A stretch of DNA of 15,598 nt from DATBDM01 sp036269915 (GTDB taxonomy: Bacteria > Actinomycetota > Thermoleophilia > Solirubrobacterales > Solirubrobacteraceae): assembly GCA_036269915.1 (NCBI GenBank), contig DATBDM010000049.1:1-15598 (forward strand), read 5' to 3'. Of this stretch, positions 6,422 to 13,189 are shown in pieces. Every line of letters starts with the position of its first letter. Positions within the stretch are counted from its first letter, which is position 1. Below the pieces are notes generated by a model, which was not told the origin of the DNA, ran no database searches, and saw only the letters and a list, made by a program, of their open reading frames with translations. Position numbers and translations under genes: made by a program.

Positions 6422-7168
6422 TCAGGCGAGGGCGGTGGCGGCGTAGAGCGTCCCGAAGGCCAGCGCCGCGACGCCGAGGAGGGGGGTCAGGCGTTCGACG
6501 ATCGCTCCGCGGCCGGCCGCCAGGCCGCGGCCGAAGGCCGCCGAGAGCAGGGCCATCGAGAGCGCGCAGGCGCCCGCGAACAACGCCAGCGCAAGGGCGC
6601 TCGCCGCGCGGCCCGGGACCGCCGCGACGAGCAGGACGCCGACCGCGGCCGAGCCGCCGGCGCCGTGGACGAGGCCGAGGCCGAAGGCGGCCAGTGGGGT
6701 GCGGCCGAGCTGCTCGGCGTGCGCGTGGTCGTGCGAGCCGTGCACGCCCTGCGGCGCCTCGTGGACGTGCGGGTGGGCATGGACCACGCCGCCGTGGGCG
6801 TGGGCGTGGCTGTGCAGGCGCCCGCGCCGCCAGCGGACCAGCAGCCGCACCGCGAGCGCGACGATGATCACCCCGACGAGCGCTTCGAGCCCGCGCTGCA
6901 CCGGGTCGGGCAGCCGCAGGTCGAACAGCACCACCGGCAGCCCGAGCGCGACCAGCGTCGCGGCATGCCCGGCGCCCCACGCCGCGCCGAGCCTCCCCGC
7001 GAGGCGCCCGCCGCCGGCCCGGTCCTCGCCCAGCACCAGTGTGGAGAGCGCGGTGAGGTGGTCGGGGTCGGTGGCGTGGCGCAGCCCGAGCAGCACCGCG
7101 GCGACCAGCGCCAGCAGGAGCGAGCTCCCGCCGCCGAGATCCGCGAGCCGTTGATCGAGCGCCTGCAT
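6422..7168 (-). CDS. High-affinity nickel (Ni/Co) permease with His-rich loop
   Basis: 248-aa membrane permease that most likely imports Ni2+ for the hydrogenase. HATDPDHLTAL (31-41) is the H-x4-D-H-type signature of the NiCoT/NicO/UreH-like families, placed in an early helix as expected. Hydrophobic segments lie at ~15-30, 63-84, 93-112, 158-183, 187-213 and 228-247. The loop at 119-150 carries 12 histidines (HSHAHAH, HAHPHVH, HGSHDHAH) and probably binds or buffers nickel. A second conserved patch, GLGLVHGAGGSA, contains H168. The ATG at 7168 overlaps the hypF stop by one base (TGATG), implying coupled translation, and it is the last gene of the operon before the palindrome array. Cobalt transport is possible, but the hydrogenase context favours nickel. 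Confidence 0.88.
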   Translation of the reverse strand: MQALDQRLADLGGGSSLLLALVAAVLLGLRHATDPDHLTALSTLVLGEDRAGGGRLAGRLGAAWGAGHAATLVALGLPVVLFDLRLPDPVQRGLEALVGVIIVALAVRLLVRWRRGRLHSHAHAHGGVVHAHPHVHEAPQGVHGSHDHAHAEQLGRTPLAAFGLGLVHGAGGSAAVGVLLVAAVPGRAASALALALFAGACALSMALLSAAFGRGLAAGRGAIVERLTPLLGVAALAFGTLYAATALA

Positions 7169-9450
7169 CAGCCCACGATCCCACGTTCGAGCCGCGCCGC
7201 GGCGACCGCCGCCTGGCCGTAGGCGATCCCGCCGTCGTTGGGCGGCAGCGCCTCCGGCGTGAGCACCCGCAGTCCGAGGCCCTCGAGCCGTGCGGCCGTC
7301 GCCTCGAGCAGCAGCACGTTCTGGAACACCCCGCCGGACAGGACGACCGTCTCGCAGCCGCGCGCGGCCGCCGCCCCCGCGCACCAGTGCGCCGTCGCCC
7401 GCGCCAGGCCGCGGTGGAAGCGCGCCGCGACGGCGCCCACCGGCGCGCCGGCGGCGACGTCGTCGCGGACCGCGCGCACGAGCGCCCGCGCGTCGAGCTC
7501 GGCTCCGGCCACCGGCAGCTCGTAGCTGCCGCGCTCGTCGCGCCACGCCGCCGCCTCGAGCTCGATCGCCGCCTGCCCCTCGTAGCGGTTCTCCAGCCGC
7601 AGCCCGCACAGCGCGGCGACGGCGTCGAACAGCCGGCCGACGCTCGTGGTCGGCGCCGCCGCCGCGCCCGAGCGGGCCATCGAGGCGACCGCCCGCCAGC
7701 GCGCGGGATCGACGCGCCCGGCGAGCGCGCCCGGCACCGGCGGCTCGAGCTCCCCCGCGGCGACCAACCACGCGCACGCCATCCGCCATGGCTCGCGCGC
7801 CGCCCGGTCGCCGCCCGGCAGCGGCGCGGCCCGCAGGTGCCCGACGCGCTCGAAGTCGCAGAGGTCGCCGGCGAGCAGCTCCCCGCCCCACGCGGTGCCG
7901 TCGAGCCCCCAGCCGACGCCGTCGAAGATCGCGCCCACCGCCGGCCCGGCGACGCCATGCTCGGCCAGGCACGCCGCCAGGTGCGCGTGGTGGTGCTGGA
8001 CGCCGATCGGCGCCAGCTCGGAGCGTTCGAGCGCGTAGCGCGTCGACAGGTAGTCGGGATGGAGATCGTGGGCGACGACGCGCGGCGTGACCGCGAAGAG
8101 ACGCTCGAAGTGCGCGACGCCCTCGGTGAACGACCGCCAGGTCGCCTCGTTGCGCAGGTCGCCGACGTGATGGCCGACCCAGGCGCGGCGCCCGCGGGCG
8201 AGGCAGAACGTGCTCTTGAGCTCGGCGCCGCAGGCGAGCACGGGCACCGGCGCGTCGACGCCGAGGTCGAGCGCGGCGGGCACGTGTCCGCGCGAGCGCC
8301 GCAGGACCTGCGGGCGGCCGCCGCGCACGACGCGCAGCACCGAGTCGTCGGTGCGGGTGTGGATCGGTCGGTCGTGGAGCAGGAACAGGTCGGCGATCGA
8401 GGCCAGCCGCGCCAGGGCGTCCTCGTCCTCGTAGGCGATCGGCTCGTCGGAGACGTTGCCGCTGGTCATGACGAGCGTCGTGCCCGCGTCCTCGAGCAGC
8501 AGGTGGTGCAGCGGTGAATACGGCAGCATCACGCCGAGCTCGCGCGCGCCCGGCGCCACCGCCGCGGCGACCGCCGCATCCGCGCGGCGCGGCGCGAGCA
8601 CGATCGGCCGCTGCGGCCCGCACAGCAGCGCGGTGGCCTGCTCCCTCAGCTCCGCGAGCTCCGCCGCCGCCCCCACGTCGGCGGCCATCAGCGCGAAGGG
8701 CTTGTCCTCGCGATGCTTGCGCGAGCGCAGCGTCGCGACCGCGCGCTCGTCGTCGGCCCGGCAGGCGAGGTGGAAGCCGCCGAGGCCCTTCACGGCGACG
8801 ATCGCGCCCGCCCGCAGCGCCTCCGCGACGACCGTCAGCGGATCGCCGGAGCCGGAGCCGCCGCCGGCGAGCCGCAGTCGCGGCCCGCAGACCGGGCAGG
8901 CGTTGGGCTGCGCGTGGAAGCGCCGGTCGCCCGGATCCTCGTACTCGGCGCGGCAGGCGTCGCACATCGCGAAGCCGGCCATCGTCGTGCGCGCGCGGTC
9001 GTACGGGACGCCGCGCACGATCGTGAAGCGCGGCCCGCAGTTCGTGCAGTTGACGAACGGATAGCGGTACCGGCGGTCGGCCGGATCGCGCAGCTCGCGC
9101 AGGCAGTCCGGACAGGTCGCGACGTCCGGCGCGACCTGCGCCCGCGCCGACCCGGCCACCGCGCTCGCCTCGATCGCGAACTCCCGCGAGCCCAGCGGCC
9201 GCACGTCGACCGGCTCCACCCGCTCGATCCGCGCCAGGGGAGGCGCATCGCGCGGCAGCCGCTCGAGGAACGCGGCGACCGCTTCGGGCGCGCCCTCGAC
9301 CTCGAGCAGCACGCCGTGCTCGTCGTTGCGCACGAAGCCGCCGAGGCCCAGCTCACGGGTCAGCCGGTGCACGTACGGCCGGAACCCGACGCCCTGCACC
9401 GTCCCGTCGACGCGGGCGCGAACGCGACGCGCGCCCGCCACGGCGCTCAC
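7168..9450 (-). CDS. hypF: Carbamoyltransferase HypF, [NiFe]-hydrogenase maturation
   Basis: 760-aa cytosolic enzyme that converts carbamoyl phosphate and ATP into the carbamoyl group loaded on HypE, the source of the CN ligands of the NiFe site. All domains are present in order: acylphosphatase-like (VDGTVQGVGFRPYVHRL, 14-30); two zinc-finger-like units with C113-x2-C116/C135-x2-C138 and C163-x2-C166/C185-x2-C188; a YrdC-like domain (GAIVAVKGLGGFHLAC, then KHREDKPFALM); and a Kae1-like C-terminal domain with HHHAH (486-490). The length is typical. A longer ORF exists, but the GTG at 9450 is preferred: it overlaps the previous stop as GTGA, starts just before the acylphosphatase domain, and has GAGG 7 nt upstream. 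No hypC, hypD or hypE is adjacent. Confidence 0.95.
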   Translation of the reverse strand: MSAVAGARRVRARVDGTVQGVGFRPYVHRLTRELGLGGFVRNDEHGVLLEVEGAPEAVAAFLERLPRDAPPLARIERVEPVDVRPLGSREFAIEASAVAGSARAQVAPDVATCPDCLRELRDPADRRYRYPFVNCTNCGPRFTIVRGVPYDRARTTMAGFAMCDACRAEYEDPGDRRFHAQPNACPVCGPRLRLAGGGSGSGDPLTVVAEALRAGAIVAVKGLGGFHLACRADDERAVATLRSRKHREDKPFALMAADVGAAAELAELREQATALLCGPQRPIVLAPRRADAAVAAAVAPGARELGVMLPYSPLHHLLLEDAGTTLVMTSGNVSDEPIAYEDEDALARLASIADLFLLHDRPIHTRTDDSVLRVVRGGRPQVLRRSRGHVPAALDLGVDAPVPVLACGAELKSTFCLARGRRAWVGHHVGDLRNEATWRSFTEGVAHFERLFAVTPRVVAHDLHPDYLSTRYALERSELAPIGVQHHHAHLAACLAEHGVAGPAVGAIFDGVGWGLDGTAWGGELLAGDLCDFERVGHLRAAPLPGGDRAAREPWRMACAWLVAAGELEPPVPGALAGRVDPARWRAVASMARSGAAAAPTTSVGRLFDAVAALCGLRLENRYEGQAAIELEAAAWRDERGSYELPVAGAELDARALVRAVRDDVAAGAPVGAVAARFHRGLARATAHWCAGAAAARGCETVVLSGGVFQNVLLLEATAARLEGLGLRVLTPEALPPNDGGIAYGQAAVAAARLERGIVG

Positions 9451-10616
9451 CGCGCAGCCTCGAGCCGCTCGCGCAGCACGTGCCACGCGCTGGCCTGCGC
9501 CTCCTGGATGCGCGGGATGTGCTCCGAGCGGGTGACGATGACGTGATCGGCGAGCCGGTCGCCCCGGATCCGACCGCCGTCATAGCCGACGAAGGCGATC
9601 GTCAGCAGCCCGCGCCGCCGCGCCTCGGCCAGCGCGGTGATCACGTTGCCCGAGCCGCCGCTGGTGGAGAACGCCAGCAGCGCATCGCCGGCGCGGCCGT
9701 GCGCGATTACCTGCCGCGAGAAGAGCGCGTCGGTGCCGATGTCGTTGGCCAGCGCCGTGAGGATCGCCGCGTCCTCGGTGAGGTCGATCACGGGTCGCGC
9801 GGGCCACGGCCCTGGCGGCGAGCGCAGATCCGCGGCCGCGTCCATCGCGTCGGTCGCCGACCCGCCGTTGCCGAGCACGAGCAGCCGGCCACCCGCGTCC
9901 AACCGCGCCCGCAGCCCCGCCGCGGCGGCGGCGAGCGACGCCTCGCCCTCCTCGAGCGTCTGCGTGCGCAGCGCGCCGATCTCGCGCGCCTTGACGGCGA
10001 TCGAGCGACGGACGTCGTCGAGCACGGCGTCGAGGTCGGTCTCCGTCTCGCCGAGGAACGGGTAGAGGAAGCTCGACGCGCCGCTGTCGTGGGTACGGCC
10101 GGCGTCGCGACCGGAGAGCAGGCCGCGGTGCTCGAAGAAGACGTGGACGAGCTCCCACAGCAGGTGGTAGGTGGTCTCCACGAGCTCCTGCCGCACGCAG
10201 GGATCGGCGACCGCCGGCTCGAGCTCGGATTCGGCGCCGGTCGGGGCGAACGCCACGGTCAGGCAGCCGAGCGCGCGGACCTCGCCGAGATCGGCGGGAC
10301 CGAAGGCCATCACGATGTCCTCGGGCTCGGCCAGCAGCGCGAGCTGCGCGGCCGCCGGGCCGCCCTCGGCGGTCAGGGCGAGCGCCGGCAGCGCGCGCTT
10401 GCCGACGATCACCGGATGGACGAACTCGACCGCGACGTGGCGGGCGTCCGAGCGGTCCTGCGGCGACGCGGCGGTCGCCAGCAGCCGGCCGCCGCGGGCG
10501 AAGCGCTCGGCCATCGCGTGGCAGAGCCGGGCGAGCCGCTCCTCCTGGCTGCCGAAGAACTGGGCGCCGGCGGCGACGCGAGCCGCGGCGGGCGTGTCCG
10601 GCGGCGCCGCCCTCAC
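9447..10616 (-). CDS. Tandem SIS-domain protein (phosphoheptose-isomerase/GmhA-like), hydrogenase operon
   Basis: 389-aa protein built from two SIS (sugar isomerase) domains. The C-terminal one (~222-389) aligns well with GmhA: LVLGNGGSATDAMDAAADL, then FSTSGGSGNVITAL, then RIQEAQASAWHVL. At the GmhA metal-ligand positions it has D259, D263, Q371 and H379 (GmhA has His, Glu, Gln, His). The N-terminal one (~20-165) lacks the glycine-rich phosphate loop, yet keeps H60-x3-E64 and Q143-x7-H151, the full GmhA ligand pattern. GmhA-like genes recur in actinobacterial hydrogenase loci as I recall; the substrate and role are unknown. The GTG at 10616 overlaps the hypB stop as GTGA, and the stop overlaps the hypF start the same way. 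The open frame runs on to 11006, but that part lies inside hypB. Confidence 0.85.
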   Translation of the reverse strand: MRAAPPDTPAAARVAAGAQFFGSQEERLARLCHAMAERFARGGRLLATAASPQDRSDARHVAVEFVHPVIVGKRALPALALTAEGGPAAAQLALLAEPEDIVMAFGPADLGEVRALGCLTVAFAPTGAESELEPAVADPCVRQELVETTYHLLWELVHVFFEHRGLLSGRDAGRTHDSGASSFLYPFLGETETDLDAVLDDVRRSIAVKAREIGALRTQTLEEGEASLAAAAAGLRARLDAGGRLLVLGNGGSATDAMDAAADLRSPPGPWPARPVIDLTEDAAILTALANDIGTDALFSRQVIAHGRAGDALLAFSTSGGSGNVITALAEARRRGLLTIAFVGYDGGRIRGDRLADHVIVTRSEHIPRIQEAQASAWHVLRERLEAAR

Positions 10617-11296
10617 ACGGCCGCCCCGGTGCGCGACGCGACGCGCGCGAACCAGTCCCGCACCGCCTCCACCCCCTCCCCCGTGCGCGCGCTCACGGCG
10701 AGGTGCTCGACGCCGGGATGCACCGCCTCCAGGTGGTAGATGAGCTTGTCGAGGTCGTAGTCGAGGTGCGGCAGCAGGTCGATCTTGTTGATCACGACGA
10801 GGTCGCAGGCGCGGAACATCAGCGGGTACTTGAGCGGCTTGTCCTCGCCCTCGGTGACCGAGCAGACCATCGCGCGGACGTCCTCGCCGACGCGGAACTC
10901 GGCCGGGCAGACCAGGTTCCCGACGTTCTCGATCACGAGCAGGTCGAGATCGGACAGCGGCAGCGACGGCAGCGCGGAGCGCACCATGTTCGCGTCGAGG
11001 TGGCACTCGCCCCCGAAGCCGTTGCCGGTGTTGAGCTGCGTCACCGGCACGTGCAGGTGCGCGAGCCGCTCGGCGTCGAGGCTCCCCTGCACGTCGCCCT
11101 CGAGGACGCCGGCGCGGACGTCGCCGAGCCCGGCGCGGACGACGGCCTCGAGCAGCGTCGTCTTGCCCGCGCCCGGCGCGCTCATCAGGTTGACCACGGC
11201 GACGCCGTCGCGGTCGAAGTCCTCGCGGTTGGCGCGGGCGATCGTGTCGTTGGCGTCGAGCGCGCCCTCGGCGACCTTGACCTTGATGCGGTGCAT
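10613..11296 (-). CDS. hypB: Hydrogenase nickel-incorporation GTPase HypB
   Basis: 227-aa SIMIBI GTPase that drives nickel insertion into the hydrogenase large subunit, normally with HypA. Visible: Walker A SAPGAGKT (39-46), EGDVQGSLDAERL switch region, TGNGFGGECHLDANM with C98-H99, ENVGNLVCP with C130, NKID guanine-specificity motif (170-173) and SARTGEG. C98, H99 and C130 have the same 32-residue spacing as the G-domain metal site of E. coli HypB. The N-terminus has neither the CxxCGC nickel site nor a His-rich tract, so this HypB is a short, non-storing form; the permease next to it carries the histidines. The ATG at 11296 has a strong GGGAGGGG Shine-Dalgarno that overlaps the stop codon of the 35-aa gene. 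hypA is not in the window. Confidence 0.96.
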   Translation of the reverse strand: MHRIKVKVAEGALDANDTIARANREDFDRDGVAVVNLMSAPGAGKTTLLEAVVRAGLGDVRAGVLEGDVQGSLDAERLAHLHVPVTQLNTGNGFGGECHLDANMVRSALPSLPLSDLDLLVIENVGNLVCPAEFRVGEDVRAMVCSVTEGEDKPLKYPLMFRACDLVVINKIDLLPHLDYDLDKLIYHLEAVHPGVEHLAVSARTGEGVEAVRDWFARVASRTGAAV

Positions 11297-11299
11297 GCC

Positions 11300-11305
11300 C
11301 CTCCC
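11300..11305 (-). promoter_or_regulatory. Strong ribosome-binding site of hypB overlapping the upstream stop codon
   Basis: On the minus strand, TAGGGAGGGGCATG puts the GGGAGG core at 11305-11300, ending 3 nt before the hypB ATG at 11296. The first G of the core is also the last base of the TAG stop of the 35-aa gene. It is one of the few canonical Shine-Dalgarno sites in this operon. Confidence 0.6.
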
Positions 11306-11412
11306 TACATCGACCGGATCTTGAGGTAGCGCCGGATGTCGGCCGCCGACGACACGACCGCCGCGGCGACCGCCGCGACCGCTCCGATCAGCGCGACCGG
11401 TTTCTTGCTCAT
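11305..11412 (-). CDS. DUF6893-type small membrane protein (35 aa)
   Basis: 35-residue protein: a short basic start (MSKKP), one hydrophobic helix (~6-23, Ala/Val-rich), then a basic amphipathic tail DIRRYLKIRSM. This pattern matches the DUF6893 small proteins that I associate with actinobacterial hydrogenase loci; the family call rests on memory of the DIRRYL...M tail. The single helix with positive residues on both ends suggests a membrane peptide, perhaps an anchor or assembly factor; the role is unknown. Translation looks deliberate: the ATG at 11412 overlaps the endopeptidase stop as ATGA, and GGAGGAG lies immediately upstream. It ends 8 bp before hypB. Confidence 0.75.
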   Translation of the reverse strand: MSKKPVALIGAVAAVAAAVVSSAADIRRYLKIRSM

Positions 11413-12239
11413 GGCTCCTCCGTCCTTCGCCGTGCCTTCGGCCGGCGCTCCTCGAGCAGCCGCAGCACGAGCCGGGCAGCCGGCTCGACCGCCGCTCGCA
11501 CGGGCTCGGAGAGCTCGACCACGATGTCCTCCTCCTCGCCCGTCATCACCACGCGCGGCTCGCACGCGACGACGAGCACCTGCGCCGGCAGCGGCCCGAG
11601 CTCGCGCGCGAGCGCCAGCACCTTGACCGGATCCATGCCGTGCGCCTCGGGCGCCACGCCGCGGTCCTCGAGGTCGGCCTCGATCACGTAGAGGCTGCCC
11701 GGCGCGCCGCCGCGCGGCGCGACGTCGACGAGGATCGCGAGGTCGTAGTCGGCGAGCGCGTACGCGAGGTCCATGCCGCGGATCCCGTAGTCGACGACGT
11801 CGACGCCCGCGGGCAGCCGGCCGCGGCCGAGCCGGTCGGCGACCGCGACGCCGAAGCCGTCGTCGGCGAGGAAGACGTTGCCGATCCCGGCCACGAGCAC
11901 GCGCGAGGTCCCGGCCTCCGCGGCGGCGGGCGGAGCGTCGGGCAGCGGCTCGACCTCCTCGGCCGAGAAGAAGAACCGGTGGCCGGGCTGCCGGTCCTCG
12001 CCGAGGTCGCGGCCCGGGTCGTCGTCGACAGTCACCGCGAGCAGCACGCCGCCGTCCATGTCGGACTCGATCGCGTCGACGATCGCCGTGCGGCCGGCCA
12101 GCGCGAGGTCGAAGACGTCGCCGCCGCGACGCGGGGCGAGCCGCACCCGCGAGCCGCGCCGGACCTCGACGCCGCCGACGTCGACGGCGTCCGGCCCCGG
12201 CCGCTCGAGCGCCTCCCAGCCGCCGAAGTCGACGCTCAC
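11409..12239 (-). CDS. [NiFe]-hydrogenase maturation endopeptidase with extra N-terminal domain
   Basis: 276-aa protein. Residues ~112-265 are a HupD/HybD/HycI-type endopeptidase that removes the C-terminal extension of the large subunit once nickel is in place: VLVAGIGNVFLADDGFGVAVADRL, DYGIRGMDLAYAL, AILVDVAPRGGAPGSLYVIE. The nickel-sensing ligands map to D127 (Glu16 in E. coli HybD), D172 and H200. Residues ~1-105 form a separate domain rich in short strands (VEVRRGSRVRLAPR, GRTAIVDAIESD, GVLLAVTVDDD, GHRFFFSAEEVEPL), resembling a small beta-barrel; HybD-type enzymes are usually only ~160 aa and lack it. An Ala/Pro linker (~100-110) joins them. The GTG at 12239 overlaps the previous stop as GTGA, and the stop overlaps the next ATG as ATGA. 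Confidence 0.9.
   Translation of the reverse strand: MSVDFGGWEALERPGPDAVDVGGVEVRRGSRVRLAPRRGGDVFDLALAGRTAIVDAIESDMDGGVLLAVTVDDDPGRDLGEDRQPGHRFFFSAEEVEPLPDAPPAAAEAGTSRVLVAGIGNVFLADDGFGVAVADRLGRGRLPAGVDVVDYGIRGMDLAYALADYDLAILVDVAPRGGAPGSLYVIEADLEDRGVAPEAHGMDPVKVLALARELGPLPAQVLVVACEPRVVMTGEEEDIVVELSEPVRAAVEPAARLVLRLLEERRPKARRRTEEP
11415..11421 (-). promoter_or_regulatory. Strong ribosome-binding site for the 35-aa gene
   Basis: GGAGGAG on the minus strand, 2 nt before the ATG at 11412 (the GGAGG core is 4 nt away). It lies within the last codons of the endopeptidase gene and supports the small ORF as a real gene. Confidence 0.6.
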
Positions 12240-13189
12240 CGGCGCACCATCCCGAACTCGCGGATCGCGCCGTGCAGGCGCATCAGCTCCTCCGGCGAGA
12301 GCGCCTCGGTGCGCTCGAGGATCGTGCGCGTGCGCGGGTCGGCGTCGCGCATGTCACGCCGCTCCTCCTTGGTCAGGCTGAGGATGTTGAGCACGAGCAT
12401 CTGGTCGATCTCGCCGCCGTCGAAGAGGTCACCCGGGCTTTCGGGCGCGATCTGCGGGTGGTCCTCGAGGATGATCGGCGACGCGAGCACGGTCGAGCGG
12501 TCGCCCGGCTCGCCGGCCAGGACGGGCCAGACCCCCTCGTTGACGCACGCGGCGGCGGCCTGCGCGTGCTCGGGCGGCGGATCGGTGAGCGAGACGAACG
12601 CCCCGCCGGTCGCACGCAGCACCGCGTGGGTCGAGCAGAACGTCTGCAGCAGCGCCGCCTCGCGACCGCCTCCCGCGAACGGGCTGTCGTTGCGCACCCG
12701 CACGGTGATCCGGTGCAGGCCGGGCGACAGCTCAATCGCCTCGGTCCGCACGCTGCCCGCCAGGCGCGCCCACGACCGCACGATCGCGTCCTCGCCGCCC
12801 AGGGGCTCGCGCTCGCTGCCCGCGGGCACGTCGATGGCGCACGAGCCGCCGAGGCCGAGCTCGAACTCGCGCTCGACGGCCTCGTCCCAGGCGAGGTGGC
12901 GCTCGTCGCCGATGCGGAGCTGGTCGACCGGCTCGCCCGCGCGGGTCGGGCGGCGCTGTACGACGTGGAGGAAGCGGATCGCCACGCGGGCGTCCGGGTC
13001 GCCCTCGAGCAGGCACTCCGCGCGCAGCTCGCAGCGATCGTCGCCGTGCCGTGCGGCGTGCGCGGCGGGATAGACGCCGCCGAAGGTCCAGCGCCGCTGG
13101 TTCTTGAGCGCCGAGCGCCGGTAGGGCCACAGCACGTAGCCCTCGTAGAGGACGGCGTCGGCGATGCGGCGGACGGGGTCGGTGCTCAC
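12236..13189 (-). CDS. Conserved hydrogenase-cluster protein of unknown function (317 aa)
   Basis: Soluble 317-aa protein with no catalytic family I can name. Notable stretches: YEGYVLWPYRRSALKNQRRW (15-34) and TFGGVYP; a strand-rich middle (IELSPGLHRITVRVRNDSPF, 152-171); LLQTFCSTHAVLRATGGAFVSL (180-201); VLASPIILEDHPQIAPE (234-250) with SPGDLFDGGEIDQMLVL; and an acidic helical C-terminus (LTKEERRDMRDADPRTRTI). Five cysteines (53, 59, 117, 185, 215) are scattered, with no CxxC. I recall similar proteins in actinobacterial [NiFe]-hydrogenase loci; no function has been assigned that I know of. The GTG at 13189 has GGAGG 4 nt upstream and overlaps the DUF6084 stop as GTGA. The frame is open to 13576, but that part lies inside DUF6084. 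Confidence 0.75.
   Translation of the reverse strand: MSTDPVRRIADAVLYEGYVLWPYRRSALKNQRRWTFGGVYPAAHAARHGDDRCELRAECLLEGDPDARVAIRFLHVVQRRPTRAGEPVDQLRIGDERHLAWDEAVEREFELGLGGSCAIDVPAGSEREPLGGEDAIVRSWARLAGSVRTEAIELSPGLHRITVRVRNDSPFAGGGREAALLQTFCSTHAVLRATGGAFVSLTDPPPEHAQAAAACVNEGVWPVLAGEPGDRSTVLASPIILEDHPQIAPESPGDLFDGGEIDQMLVLNILSLTKEERRDMRDADPRTRTILERTEALSPEELMRLHGAIREFGMVRR

Noticed and set aside
6422..8965. 847-codon version of the nickel permease
   Set aside because: Everything before the ATG at 7168 is an out-of-frame reading of hypF.
9451..9486. 12-codon longer hypF start
   Set aside because: It would overlap the SIS gene by 40 nt and adds residues before the acylphosphatase domain with no similarity.
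9447..11006. 519-codon version of the SIS protein
   Set aside because: Codons upstream of the GTG at 10616 lie inside hypB in another frame and are Arg/Gly-rich; the GTGA overlap marks the real start.
11640..13073. 477-codon plus-strand open frame across the endopeptidase and 317-aa genes
   Set aside because: Antisense to two recognised genes, with low-complexity Arg/Val/Asp composition.
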